Assembly: GCA_017446775.1 (NCBI GenBank)
Contig: JAFSQE010000022.1
Span: forward strand, 124,001-188,000
DNA from: Bacteroidales bacterium
GTDB lineage: Bacteria > Bacteroidota > Bacteroidia > Bacteroidales > UBA932
Length of the DNA stretch: 64,000 bases
Direction: 5' to 3'
The notes beneath the pieces were generated by a model, which saw only the letters and a list, made by a program, of their open reading frames with translations, had not been told where the DNA came from and did no database searches. The position numbers were made by a program, and so were the translations under genes. How positions within the stretch are numbered: position 1 is the first letter of the stretch; each line of letters opens with the position of its first letter. This document shows positions 54,280 through 63,360 of this stretch, in pieces.

Positions 54280-56877
54280 ATGTTGAAACGATATATTGGC
54301 TTTGCCTTACTGTTCATCTTGGTCTGCTGCACCAGGCAGAATGGGGCTGAATTGTTGAATCCTCGCTGCGAATATCAGGTGGCACCGCTGGCTATTGACA
54401 ATCCCGCACCGCGTTTCAGCTGGGAGTATTCCGCCGCGGATGATATGCAGGCCTCCTTCAGGGTTGAGGTGGCACGCGACGCCTCTTTCAAAGATGTGAT
54501 TTGGAACAGCGGAGAAAAAGAAACCACCGTTCAACGCACTACCTATGCCGGAGATGCGCTGGAGTCTCTATCGAGATATTACTGGCGCGTCACCACCAAG
54601 ATGGTGGGCGGTGCCACTCTTAAAAGCAAAGCACAGACCTTCGAGACGGCCTTTTTGCCCGGCAGCGAGTGGCAGGCGCAGTGGATTTCCGATTATAATG
54701 ACAAAGACTTCGCCCCTGCACCGATGCTCCGCAAAGAGTTCAACGCAGAGGGAGATGTGGCTGTGGCCAGACTATATGTCAGTGCTGCTGCCTATTACAA
54801 AATCAGTATTAACGGTAAGCCGATTGGCCCGGTCTCTCTGGATCCGGGCTATACCGATTACAGCAAGCGCAACCTATATTCGGTTTATGATGTGACCGCC
54901 TGGCTGCAAAAAGGCACCAACGCAATTGCAGCTGTGCTTGGCAATGGTTTCTACAACGAGATAGAGCCGGTGGCCACCTGGGATTTTGAAAAGGCCCACT
55001 GGCGTGGCCGCGCCCGGATGATCGCTGAACTCCATATAGATTATAAAGATGGCGGCAAGGCGGTGATTCCTACGGACGCAAGTTGGAAGACCGCAACAGG
55101 CCCCTATCTCTCCAATAATATCTACAGCGGCGAAATCTACGATGCCAGAGAAGAGATGGAAGGCTGGGATATGCCCGGCTTCGACGACAGCTCATGGTCG
55201 GCCGCCGTACCGGTGGATGCGCCCTCGGGAAAACTGGTGGCGCAGCAAAATCCCCCCGCACGCCTTTGTGAAGAGTTGCAGGCGGTGGATATGAAGAAGT
55301 TCTCTGACACCCTGTATGTGTTTTCCTTCCCTAAGAATATCGCCGGCGTGAGTCAGCTGACTCTCAGCGGAACTGAGCCTGGTACCAAGATTACCATGCG
55401 TCACGGCGAGCTGAAAAAAGAAGACGGCTCTATTCAAATGGGCAACATAGATATCTACTTCTATCCGAAGCCAGACTTTGAGATGCAGACCGATATCTAT
55501 TACGCCAAGGGTGGGGAAGAGACCTATACCCCCAGCTTTACTTATCACGGATTCCAGTTCGTGGAGGTGGCTTCCAGCACTCCGCTGAATCTCACCAAAG
55601 AGTCACTGAAGGCGCTCTTTATCCATACCGATGTGGAGCCGGTCGGCAGCTTTGAGTGCTCTAACGATTTGATAAACCAGATAAACACAGCTTCTAAACT
55701 CTCGTATCTTGACAATCTGGTGACAATCCCCACCGACTGCCCGCAGCGTGAGAAGAACGGCTGGACCGCCGACGCAAACCTCTCCATCGATCTCGGCCTG
55801 CTGAACTTTGACGGCCTCACATTCTATGAGAAGTGGGTGAACGATATGGTCGACAGCCAGAACGCCGAAGGGAACCTGCCCGGAATCGTGCCAACCGCCG
55901 GCTGGGGCTACGAAGACTGGATCGGCCCTGTTTGGGCAACCGCCTTCTGCATGGTGCCCGATGCCCTGATGCACTATTACGGAGATACCAGGGCCATTGA
56001 GACCATCTTTGAGACCTGCGACCGCTATCTGGACTATCTTGGCCGCCGTCTGGATTCCGACGGCACCGTAACTTACGGCATCGGCGACTGGGTATATTAT
56101 GACACTCCTACTCCGACCGACTACAGCACCTCGCTGTTCTACTACTGGCAGAATGTGCTGATGACCCGTTTTGCGGAGATTCTGGGCCGCGACGGAAAAA
56201 AATATCAGGAAAAAGCAGAATTCCTGAAAGATTTGATTAACCAAAAGCATTTTAATAAAAAGACCTGTCTCTATGGCAACGGCTCTCAGGCTGGGCAGGG
56301 GATGGCTCTGATGTTTGACATAGTGCCGGAGGAGTATAAGGCGCAGGTCGCGGCTAACCTGAACCAAAGCATCGTGGACAATAACTATTTCCTGAACTTT
56401 GGCAGCGTGGGCAGCAAATTCGTGCCGCGGGTGCTGGCGGATTATGGCTATGCCGATACCGTATACAGGATGATGTGTCAGGAAGAAGTCCCCTCCTGGG
56501 GTGCGTGGATAAAGCAGGGACTGACCACATTGGCCGAGGTTTGGCGGCTGGATATGGTAGGTTTCCGCGATTCATCGGCCAATCACGTATTCCTGGGCGA
56601 CATCAGTGCCTGGATGGTGAAGTATCTGGCGGGAATCCGCTTTGAAATGGATGCGGACGGCGGCTGCACTCTGGCATTCAAGCCCTGCACGCCGGAGGGT
56701 CTCGACTGGGCCAAGGCTGAATATAAGTCAGTCCGCGGCCTGATAAAGAGCGAGTGGCGTCGTACTGACGGAGGAATAGAATTGAAAGTGACCCTTCCTG
56801 CCAATATGAAGGCGACGATGGAGTGGGGTGATACCGTGCAGGAACTTAATGGCGGAACTCATACTCTGAGATTATAA
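54280..56877 (+). CDS. Alpha-L-rhamnosidase, GH78 family (second copy)
   Basis: An 865-residue protein with signal MLKRYIGFALLFILVCCTRQ (a lipobox-like VCC). The GH78 order is clear: N-terminal Ig-like domain (RFSWEYSAADDM), a carbohydrate-binding-like beta-sandwich (YYKISINGKPIGPVSLDPGYTDYSK, NAIAAVLGNGFYNE), then the (alpha/alpha)6 barrel. The catalytic region at about 485-500 reads TDCPQREKNGWTADANLS. The family releases terminal rhamnose. It is the first gene of the operon controlled by operator 3, followed 25 nt later by susC. It differs substantially from the GH78 at 13725, so the two are not recent duplicates. Confidence 0.94.
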   Translation: MLKRYIGFALLFILVCCTRQNGAELLNPRCEYQVAPLAIDNPAPRFSWEYSAADDMQASFRVEVARDASFKDVIWNSGEKETTVQRTTYAGDALESLSRYYWRVTTKMVGGATLKSKAQTFETAFLPGSEWQAQWISDYNDKDFAPAPMLRKEFNAEGDVAVARLYVSAAAYYKISINGKPIGPVSLDPGYTDYSKRNLYSVYDVTAWLQKGTNAIAAVLGNGFYNEIEPVATWDFEKAHWRGRARMIAELHIDYKDGGKAVIPTDASWKTATGPYLSNNIYSGEIYDAREEMEGWDMPGFDDSSWSAAVPVDAPSGKLVAQQNPPARLCEELQAVDMKKFSDTLYVFSFPKNIAGVSQLTLSGTEPGTKITMRHGELKKEDGSIQMGNIDIYFYPKPDFEMQTDIYYAKGGEETYTPSFTYHGFQFVEVASSTPLNLTKESLKALFIHTDVEPVGSFECSNDLINQINTASKLSYLDNLVTIPTDCPQREKNGWTADANLSIDLGLLNFDGLTFYEKWVNDMVDSQNAEGNLPGIVPTAGWGYEDWIGPVWATAFCMVPDALMHYYGDTRAIETIFETCDRYLDYLGRRLDSDGTVTYGIGDWVYYDTPTPTDYSTSLFYYWQNVLMTRFAEILGRDGKKYQEKAEFLKDLINQKHFNKKTCLYGNGSQAGQGMALMFDIVPEEYKAQVAANLNQSIVDNNYFLNFGSVGSKFVPRVLADYGYADTVYRMMCQEEVPSWGAWIKQGLTTLAEVWRLDMVGFRDSSANHVFLGDISAWMVKYLAGIRFEMDADGGCTLAFKPCTPEGLDWAKAEYKSVRGLIKSEWRRTDGGIELKVTLPANMKATMEWGDTVQELNGGTHTLRL

Positions 56878-56902
56878 TACAATAAAACAAACTAATACGC
56901 CT

Positions 56903-59900
56903 ATGAAAAAAACTGTAATTTTTTCTGTATTTGTGTTGTTCGCTTTGTTTATGGGCGGTTGCTTAACCGCTTCAGCAAACGAACCGCAGGGCAGGATTAC
57001 CGCTAAGGGTACGGTTGTGGATTCCGACAATCTGCCGGTGGTGGGCGCTTATGTGGTGGAGAAGGGCAATGATCGTAACGGCGCAGTGACCGATGCGAAC
57101 GGTCGATTCACCATTATCGTGGCCGACAAGTCCTCACTGACCATATCCTGCATCGGATATGTCACTCAGGATGTAAAGGCGGTATCTTCTATGACAGTCG
57201 TGCTTGTCACCGACAATGAATTCCTGGAAGAGGCAGTGGTGGTTGGTTACGGTACTCAGAGGGTAGCGACTCTCACCGGTAGCGTTGCCCAGATCAACTC
57301 CGGTAAAATAACCGTTGCGCCAGTGGTGAATACCACTCACGTTCTGGCCGGCCAACTGCCCGGTCTGGTATCCAAGCAAACTTCCGGTCTGCCGGGTCAG
57401 GATAACGCCAGCCTCAATATCCGTGGCTTCGGCAGCCCGCTTGTAATCGTGGATGGTATAGAAGGAAGTATCGCGGATCTGGATGCCGGTCAGATTGAAA
57501 GCATCTCCATTTTGAAAGATGGCAGCGGCTCCATCTATGGTGCCCGTGCTGGTAACGGTGTAATCCTGGTGACAACCAAGCGCGGTGCCAACGCCAAATC
57601 TACCGTAACGGTGAACTCTTCAGTTACAATGCAGAGCAACATCGTGACTACTCTCCCGGCTGATTCCCGCCAGAGGGCACAATATCAGAATGACGTTTAT
57701 CTGAACAAGGGCGGAAATCCGGCCCGCGTGCCCTATTCCGAGGAAGACTTGGCGGCCTATGCTCTTGGCGAAGACCCTGCGTATCTCAATTCTGACTGGT
57801 ATCATGAAGTTATCCGCCAATTTGCCCCGCAGCAGAACCATAATGTGTCAATAAGCGGTGGCTCCGACCGTATCAAATACTACGGTTACTTTGGATACAA
57901 CCGTCAGGAGCTGCAGTTCAAGCCTAACAGCGGCTATTATGACAGGTTCAATTTCCAGACTAATATAGAAGCAAAGGTGACAGACCAGATTAACGCCGGC
58001 ATGAATATGCAGTATATGAAAGACTGCAAGAACTATCCCTCCGGCGGTGATCTTTTCCAGGACGGCGTCAATTTCTGGCAGGGTATCATCTATTCCGCAG
58101 ACCCCAGGTATCCACTTTATCTGCCGGACGAGAACAAACTTTCCTGGGCGAATATGCAGAACGGATCACCTATCTGGGCGGTGAATATCAATAACAGCGG
58201 CTACTATCGTACCAACAACAATAACTTCAAGGTCACCGGTTTTGCCGAGTATAATTTCAGGTATATCCCCGGCCTCAAGGCAAAGGCCAATCTTCTTTAT
58301 ACCTACGGGACAAACGACCTGAAGTGGATGCACAAGAGAGGCCAGTTCTACACATATAACGCAACTCTTGACAAATATGCCTTCGCCGGCGGCAGTGTGG
58401 CTCCCAGCAGCCTTCGTATGGACACAAGCATGGGCAGCACCATTGTGCAGCAGTATTCACTGAACTATGACAGGGATTTTGACCTGCATCACGTTTCTGC
58501 TCTGGCAATGTACGAGACCACGCTGAGTCACTACCGGAATTACTGGACTAAGCGCGAGAACTTCAACTCTACAATCATAGAGGAGATGATGTCCGGCGAC
58601 AAAGAAACCACGGTGAATGATTCCGGCAGCAGCAACTACGGACGCCGCTCCTGGATTGGCCGATTGAATTACAGCTATGCCGAGAAATACCTGTTCGAGG
58701 CCACGCTCCGTGCCGATGCCTCTTCCCGCTTTGCAGAGGGACACAGGTGGGGCTTTTTCCCCAGCGTTTCGGCAGGTTGGAACATTGCCAGGGAAGGATT
58801 CATGGCGGGCGGCGCCTTTGATATGCTTAAGCTTCGTGCAAGTATGGGTACTTCCGGCTATGATGCCGTGGCCGATTTCAACTATCTGACAGGATACCGC
58901 TACGACCTTTCCTATGTCTTTGGTGATGAAAGTTATAACGGCCTTATCTCAAAAGGCCTGGCAAATGAAGACCTAACCTGGGAGACGATGCGCATCTATA
59001 ACGTAGGTCTGGACTACTCCCTCTGGGGCCGCAAACTCTACGGCGAGGTGGATGTATTCCAGCGTGACCGCACCGGCATCCCTGGCTATCGCAGCCAAAG
59101 CCTGCCGACAACCTTCGGCGCAACCCTGCCCCAGGAGAACCTGAATGCTACCCGCACCCGCGGCTTTGAGGTGATGCTTGGTACGGCCAACCATTTGGGC
59201 GATTTCTTCTACGATATCAGCGCCAACGTTTCTTACAACCGCACCAAATGGACCTATTACGACCAGGCGGAGGAGACCGATGTTGACCGTATACGGCTAT
59301 ATCAGAATGTGGGACAATACACCGACCGGCAGATTGGATACAAGACGGACGGGTTGTTTGCCAGCGCAGAGGATGTAGCTGCATGGCCGTATAGTTTTGA
59401 TGAACTTGACAATGACAACGCAACGTTAAGGGCCGGCGATATCAAATATCTTGATACCAATGACGACGGTGTGATAAACTGGCGTGACCAGCAGATTATC
59501 GGCAAGGGAAGCACGCCCCATTGGATGGGTGGTATGACCATTAATCTCGGCTGGCGCGGCTTGGACCTCCAGGCTCTGTTCCAGGGGGCATGGGGATATA
59601 CGATAGGCCTTTCCTACGACAACAACACTTCAACATACTGCAATCTGTACTTTGACCAGAATCACAACGCAGATGCATCCGCTCTTGTTTGCCGTCCCGC
59701 TGGAGCTACTCCCAACTGGTGGACTACAGATTTCTATTACAGGGACTGCGCCTACGTGCGTCTGAAGAACCTGGCAGTAGGGTACACATTCCCCGAGAGG
59801 CTCACCAAGAAGGTCGGCATTACCAGGTTCCGCATCTATGCGGGAGGTATGAACCTCTTTACTCTGAGTAACATAAGCAAATATGGCGTCGACCCTGAGT

Positions 59901-59971
59901 CAACTGGTACGGTTGGATATTCGTATCCTCAGCAGTACACAATGAGTCTCGGTTGCAACATTGTATTATAA
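56903..59971 (+). CDS. susC-like: SusC/RagA-type TonB-linked outer-membrane transporter
   Basis: A 1,022-residue protein with a signal peptide (MKKTVIFSVFVLFALFMGG...). Residues about 32-105 are the CarboxypepD_reg-like domain (VVDSDNLPVVGAYVVEKGN). The TonB box and plug follow (EEAVVVGYGTQRVATLTGSV, NTTHVLAGQLPGLVSKQTSG, IRGFGSPLVIVDGIEGSI, IESISILKDGSGSIYGARAGNGVILVTTK), then a 22-strand barrel ending YTMSLGCNIVL. It forms the import barrel for oligosaccharides together with the SusD protein encoded 11 nt later. Confidence 0.96.
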   Translation: MKKTVIFSVFVLFALFMGGCLTASANEPQGRITAKGTVVDSDNLPVVGAYVVEKGNDRNGAVTDANGRFTIIVADKSSLTISCIGYVTQDVKAVSSMTVVLVTDNEFLEEAVVVGYGTQRVATLTGSVAQINSGKITVAPVVNTTHVLAGQLPGLVSKQTSGLPGQDNASLNIRGFGSPLVIVDGIEGSIADLDAGQIESISILKDGSGSIYGARAGNGVILVTTKRGANAKSTVTVNSSVTMQSNIVTTLPADSRQRAQYQNDVYLNKGGNPARVPYSEEDLAAYALGEDPAYLNSDWYHEVIRQFAPQQNHNVSISGGSDRIKYYGYFGYNRQELQFKPNSGYYDRFNFQTNIEAKVTDQINAGMNMQYMKDCKNYPSGGDLFQDGVNFWQGIIYSADPRYPLYLPDENKLSWANMQNGSPIWAVNINNSGYYRTNNNNFKVTGFAEYNFRYIPGLKAKANLLYTYGTNDLKWMHKRGQFYTYNATLDKYAFAGGSVAPSSLRMDTSMGSTIVQQYSLNYDRDFDLHHVSALAMYETTLSHYRNYWTKRENFNSTIIEEMMSGDKETTVNDSGSSNYGRRSWIGRLNYSYAEKYLFEATLRADASSRFAEGHRWGFFPSVSAGWNIAREGFMAGGAFDMLKLRASMGTSGYDAVADFNYLTGYRYDLSYVFGDESYNGLISKGLANEDLTWETMRIYNVGLDYSLWGRKLYGEVDVFQRDRTGIPGYRSQSLPTTFGATLPQENLNATRTRGFEVMLGTANHLGDFFYDISANVSYNRTKWTYYDQAEETDVDRIRLYQNVGQYTDRQIGYKTDGLFASAEDVAAWPYSFDELDNDNATLRAGDIKYLDTNDDGVINWRDQQIIGKGSTPHWMGGMTINLGWRGLDLQALFQGAWGYTIGLSYDNNTSTYCNLYFDQNHNADASALVCRPAGATPNWWTTDFYYRDCAYVRLKNLAVGYTFPERLTKKVGITRFRIYAGGMNLFTLSNISKYGVDPESTGTVGYSYPQQYTMSLGCNIVL

Positions 59972-59982
59972 TTCAACACGAA

Positions 59983-61914
59983 ATGGTTATGAAAAAGATA
60001 TTATACGCTTTTATCCTGGCAGCTCTTTTCACATCTGTTTCCTGTACCGATCCGCTGGATCAGACACCGACCAACCAATACACCGATGCCCAGGTTTGGC
60101 AGGATGAATTCCTTATCGAGAGCCATCTGGCCAATCTGTATGCGATGAGTGTCTTTATGATAAACGATGCCCTCTGCACCTATGGTACATCGCCCATCAA
60201 TATCGATTTCAACCAGGGCGCAGGATGGAGCACCAACCTTGGTTTCTCCGTGCAGGGAGAAGGTCCGATTCATACCACCACCATTGCGGATGAGGCAAAG
60301 TACAGTGAACGAGGCGCTCAGGTCAACTATCATCCCATGAAGATGTACGGCATCCAGAACAGCAGCAATTATCTGCGCTGGTGGAGCAACGGCTACTATC
60401 TGAACCGTCAGCTTAATCACTTCATTGAGAGCATGCAGACATCTACCCTGAGTGATGCCAAGGCCCGCGAGGCGGAGGCGCGTTTCTTGAGGGCCTTCAA
60501 CTATTTTGCAATTGTCAAGCGTTACGGCGGTGTCCCTCTGATAAAGAAAGAGACCAAAATTGATGCACAAGAAGAGGAGATCTATCCCCCTCGCGACAGA
60601 GAGAAGGATTGCTGGGACTTCATTATCAACGAGGCCCTGGATGCTGCAGAATATCTGGAAGAGAATCCCGCCAGCGGTCGCGCCAGTAAGTGGTCGGCAC
60701 TGGCCCTCGCCAGCCGCGCCGCCCTTTATGCCGGCAGCATCGCTCAGTACGGCACGGTTCAGCTTGATGGTATTCTGGGTATTGATGCGGACCCCAATGA
60801 ATATTATGACATAGCAATAAAGGCCTGTGAAGATATTATGACCAAGAGTGGCCATGGTCTTTACAAGGGCAGTATGGGCAAAGGTTATGTCAAGAATCTT
60901 GAAGATGTATTCCTTGTAAAGAACAATACTGAGGTGTTGCTCGCAAAGCATCATTCCGGTAATGCTGGTGACCAGAGCACCGACCTCTGGAGCTGGGACA
61001 TCTGTATGTCGCCCAAGCCCAATGCTTGGAGTGTGGGTCAGTATGCTCATCCTTATTACGATTTTGTTGAACAATTCGATTATGTGGATGGCCGTTCAGG
61101 CAAGATTGACCATAGCGTGCTGGAATCCAAGGCGTGGACAATGGATGAGCTGTGGGGAGACCGCGACCCGCGTCTGAGGGCGTGGGTATGGACCAACGGT
61201 TATCATTGGAAAGACGCCGTGGGCTCTCCCTGGGGTAATGATACTGTAAGTCTTTACCGTGGTATCCGTCTGCCTGACGGCAGCGATTATTTTGACCTGT
61301 CTCATCCTACCTACGATGGCAAGATGATGTGCTGGGGCGACCAGATGAATGAGTTCGCGAGAGGATCTCTGTATCATACCGGTTTCGGTGTAGCAAAGTA
61401 CCTGGAACCCGGTAGTGATTGTATGAATTGGTTCGTATGCTCAACCACGGATTATATCATCTTCAGATATGCAGAAATACTTCTGAACTATGCAGAGGCA
61501 TGCTTTGAGGTCGGAAGAAACGGCGATGCCCTGGACGCAGTCAACCAGATCCGCAGCCGTGCCGGCGTGGCAGAGCTGGACGGTATTACGCGAGAGGCAA
61601 TCCGCAAAGAGCGTCTTTGCGAACTCTGCTTTGAGGACCACCGTTATTGGGATCTGCGCCGCTGGAGAGAGGCAGAGACAGTTCTGTCTCAACCCCACTG
61701 GGGTATATCTTACCTCCTTGACTGGGCTTCATATGAAGCTTCTCTGAATGACAGGGGAGAACGCACTGCAGAGCCCCGTTTCTGGATAGAGTTTGAAGAC
61801 CACATTGACAGCAAGACCAAGGATCCCGTGTTCCCTGCAAGCAACTATTATCTCCCGATTGGCAACGGCACCATTGCCGTTAATCCCAATCTGGTTCCCA
61901 ATCCCGGTTATTAA
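59983..61914 (+). CDS. susD-like: SusD/RagB-type surface glycan-binding lipoprotein
   Basis: About 643 residues, starting MVMKKILYAFILAALFTSVSCTDPLDQTPTNQ with lipobox VSC. The alpha-helical TPR-like SusD fold is shown by AREAEARFLRAFNYFAIVKRYGGVPLI, SRAALYAGSIAQYG, and the C-terminal RYAEILLNYAEACFEVG with AIRKERLCELCFEDHRYWDLRRW. It caps the SusC barrel and captures the oligosaccharide. Two in-frame starts (59983, 59989) are close; either gives a complete lipoprotein signal. Confidence 0.96.
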   Translation: MVMKKILYAFILAALFTSVSCTDPLDQTPTNQYTDAQVWQDEFLIESHLANLYAMSVFMINDALCTYGTSPINIDFNQGAGWSTNLGFSVQGEGPIHTTTIADEAKYSERGAQVNYHPMKMYGIQNSSNYLRWWSNGYYLNRQLNHFIESMQTSTLSDAKAREAEARFLRAFNYFAIVKRYGGVPLIKKETKIDAQEEEIYPPRDREKDCWDFIINEALDAAEYLEENPASGRASKWSALALASRAALYAGSIAQYGTVQLDGILGIDADPNEYYDIAIKACEDIMTKSGHGLYKGSMGKGYVKNLEDVFLVKNNTEVLLAKHHSGNAGDQSTDLWSWDICMSPKPNAWSVGQYAHPYYDFVEQFDYVDGRSGKIDHSVLESKAWTMDELWGDRDPRLRAWVWTNGYHWKDAVGSPWGNDTVSLYRGIRLPDGSDYFDLSHPTYDGKMMCWGDQMNEFARGSLYHTGFGVAKYLEPGSDCMNWFVCSTTDYIIFRYAEILLNYAEACFEVGRNGDALDAVNQIRSRAGVAELDGITREAIRKERLCELCFEDHRYWDLRRWREAETVLSQPHWGISYLLDWASYEASLNDRGERTAEPRFWIEFEDHIDSKTKDPVFPASNYYLPIGNGTIAVNPNLVPNPGY

Positions 61915-61965
61915 TACATACACATTTATTCATATTCACCAATTAACACTTAATTATCAATCAAA

Positions 61966-63294
61966 ATGAAAAAGCTTTTTTCTTTTGCAGCACTCGTAGG
62001 CTGTATGATGCTTCTCTGGGGTTGCCCCGAGAAACCCGATGATCCTGAAGTTAAGGATTCCATCACGGTTAGCCCGGATACATGGACATCTCCTTTTGAC
62101 GGCGAGACATTCGCTGTTACCGTTACAGCCAGCGGTGATTTTACTTCAAAGCCCGACGTAAACTGGATTACCGTTTCTGGTACTAACGTAACAGTAGCAG
62201 CCAACGAGGCTTATGAGGCGCGTTCCGGCAAGGTGACTTTCACATGCGGTGAAGCATCCGCAGTTCTGGCTGTTAACCAGGAGGCTGCTCCCAAGCCCAA
62301 GGAGTATACCGAGCTTGCAGGCCCTGCAAACAGTTACAACGTAACAGCAGCAGGCGACTACAAGATCAAGGCTACCGTAATGGGTAACGGCGACAAAGGT
62401 CTGCACTCTTCATTCCCTATCACCTCAACTGCAATCAGCCCTGCCGGTGCAACTCTGGTATGGCAGGAAGTTGAAGGCCTTATCTCTGATGTTAAACTGC
62501 AGGATGGCTTCCTGTGCTTCACTTGCGCAAACAAGGACGGTAACGCTGTTGTAGCGGCTACCGCTGCCGACGGTACCATCCTTTGGAGCTGGCACATCTG
62601 GAGCGCAGAAGCCCCCACCGATGTAGACCTCGGTACCTGGACCCTTATGGATCGCAACCTTGGTGCTACTATGGCGAAGGACGAAGAAAGTTGTGGCCTG
62701 TATTACCAGTGGGGCCGCAAGGATCCTTTCTCAAGAGTATTAGCATTTGATTCAGCATCTGGCGAAGGCTGGTATCACCCTGTAGTTGGTGGCGGTGACG
62801 ATGCAGGTAGCGCAGATATCCACTGCATTGCTTATTCCGTGGCTCATCCCAATGAATATATTGCTTTATCAAACCGCAATGACGACTGGCTTGTTGAGCC
62901 CAATCAGCGCTATCTTTGGGGTCTCAACTGGGAAGCAGACGGCAATATCGATTTCCAGCCTTTCAAGAGCGTTTACGATCCTTGTCCCAAGGGCTATGCA
63001 GTGGCTACTCCCAACTGCTTCGCTGCCGGTGTTGGTTCTGCATCACGTAATAGCGACAATTCATTCACACTCTTCGAAGGAAAGATTTTCGTTCCTGCCG
63101 CTGGTTTTATTTACACCGGAGGATATGGTTGGTATAATGCCGACGGTGCCGGTTGGGGTGGCCTGTGGGAGTGCTCTACTTCGTGGGGTAACACTGAGAA
63201 CGGTTTCCGTTTGGCAGGTCACAATTTTGACGCTCGTGACAACAACGCACGTGCAGCCGCACACCCTGTACGCTGTATGAAATATGCAGAATAA
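61966..63294 (+). CDS. BACON and FISUMP domain lipoprotein (probable surface glycan-binding protein)
   Basis: A 442-residue lipoprotein (MKKLFSFAALVGCMMLLWGCPEK, lipobox LWGC). A BACON domain (about 35-110, WTSPFDGETFAVTVTASGDF) is followed by a beta-rich region. The C-terminal half is of the Fibrobacter major paralogous (FISUMP) type: TWTLMDRNLGATMAKDEESC, LYYQWGRKDPFS, CPKGYAVATPNC and AHPVRCMKYAE. Its position directly after SusD is that of a surface glycan-binding protein in polysaccharide loci, although the domain make-up is unusual. A strong terminator follows. Confidence 0.82.
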   Translation: MKKLFSFAALVGCMMLLWGCPEKPDDPEVKDSITVSPDTWTSPFDGETFAVTVTASGDFTSKPDVNWITVSGTNVTVAANEAYEARSGKVTFTCGEASAVLAVNQEAAPKPKEYTELAGPANSYNVTAAGDYKIKATVMGNGDKGLHSSFPITSTAISPAGATLVWQEVEGLISDVKLQDGFLCFTCANKDGNAVVAATAADGTILWSWHIWSAEAPTDVDLGTWTLMDRNLGATMAKDEESCGLYYQWGRKDPFSRVLAFDSASGEGWYHPVVGGGDDAGSADIHCIAYSVAHPNEYIALSNRNDDWLVEPNQRYLWGLNWEADGNIDFQPFKSVYDPCPKGYAVATPNCFAAGVGSASRNSDNSFTLFEGKIFVPAAGFIYTGGYGWYNADGAGWGGLWECSTSWGNTENGFRLAGHNFDARDNNARAAAHPVRCMKYAE

Positions 63295-63316
63295 TCACTT
63301 TTTTCAATGTTTGTTC

Positions 63317-63349
63317 AAGGAGGCCGGTTTTTCGGCCGGCCTCCTTTTT
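63317..63349 (+). terminator. Terminator of the GH78-susCD operon
   Basis: GGAGGCCGG (63319-63327) pairs with CCGGCCTCC (63336-63344), followed by TTTTT. A strong rho-independent terminator 22 nt after the BACON-FISUMP stop codon. Confidence 0.9.
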
Positions 63350-63360
63350 AACAATCGGAT

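Noticed and set aside
56955-56975. Operator-like CTTAACCGCTTCAG inside the susC signal-peptide region
   Set aside because: It matches the 14-mer at 12 positions but breaks the right half-site and lies in coding sequence; it could be a weak auxiliary site but is not supported.
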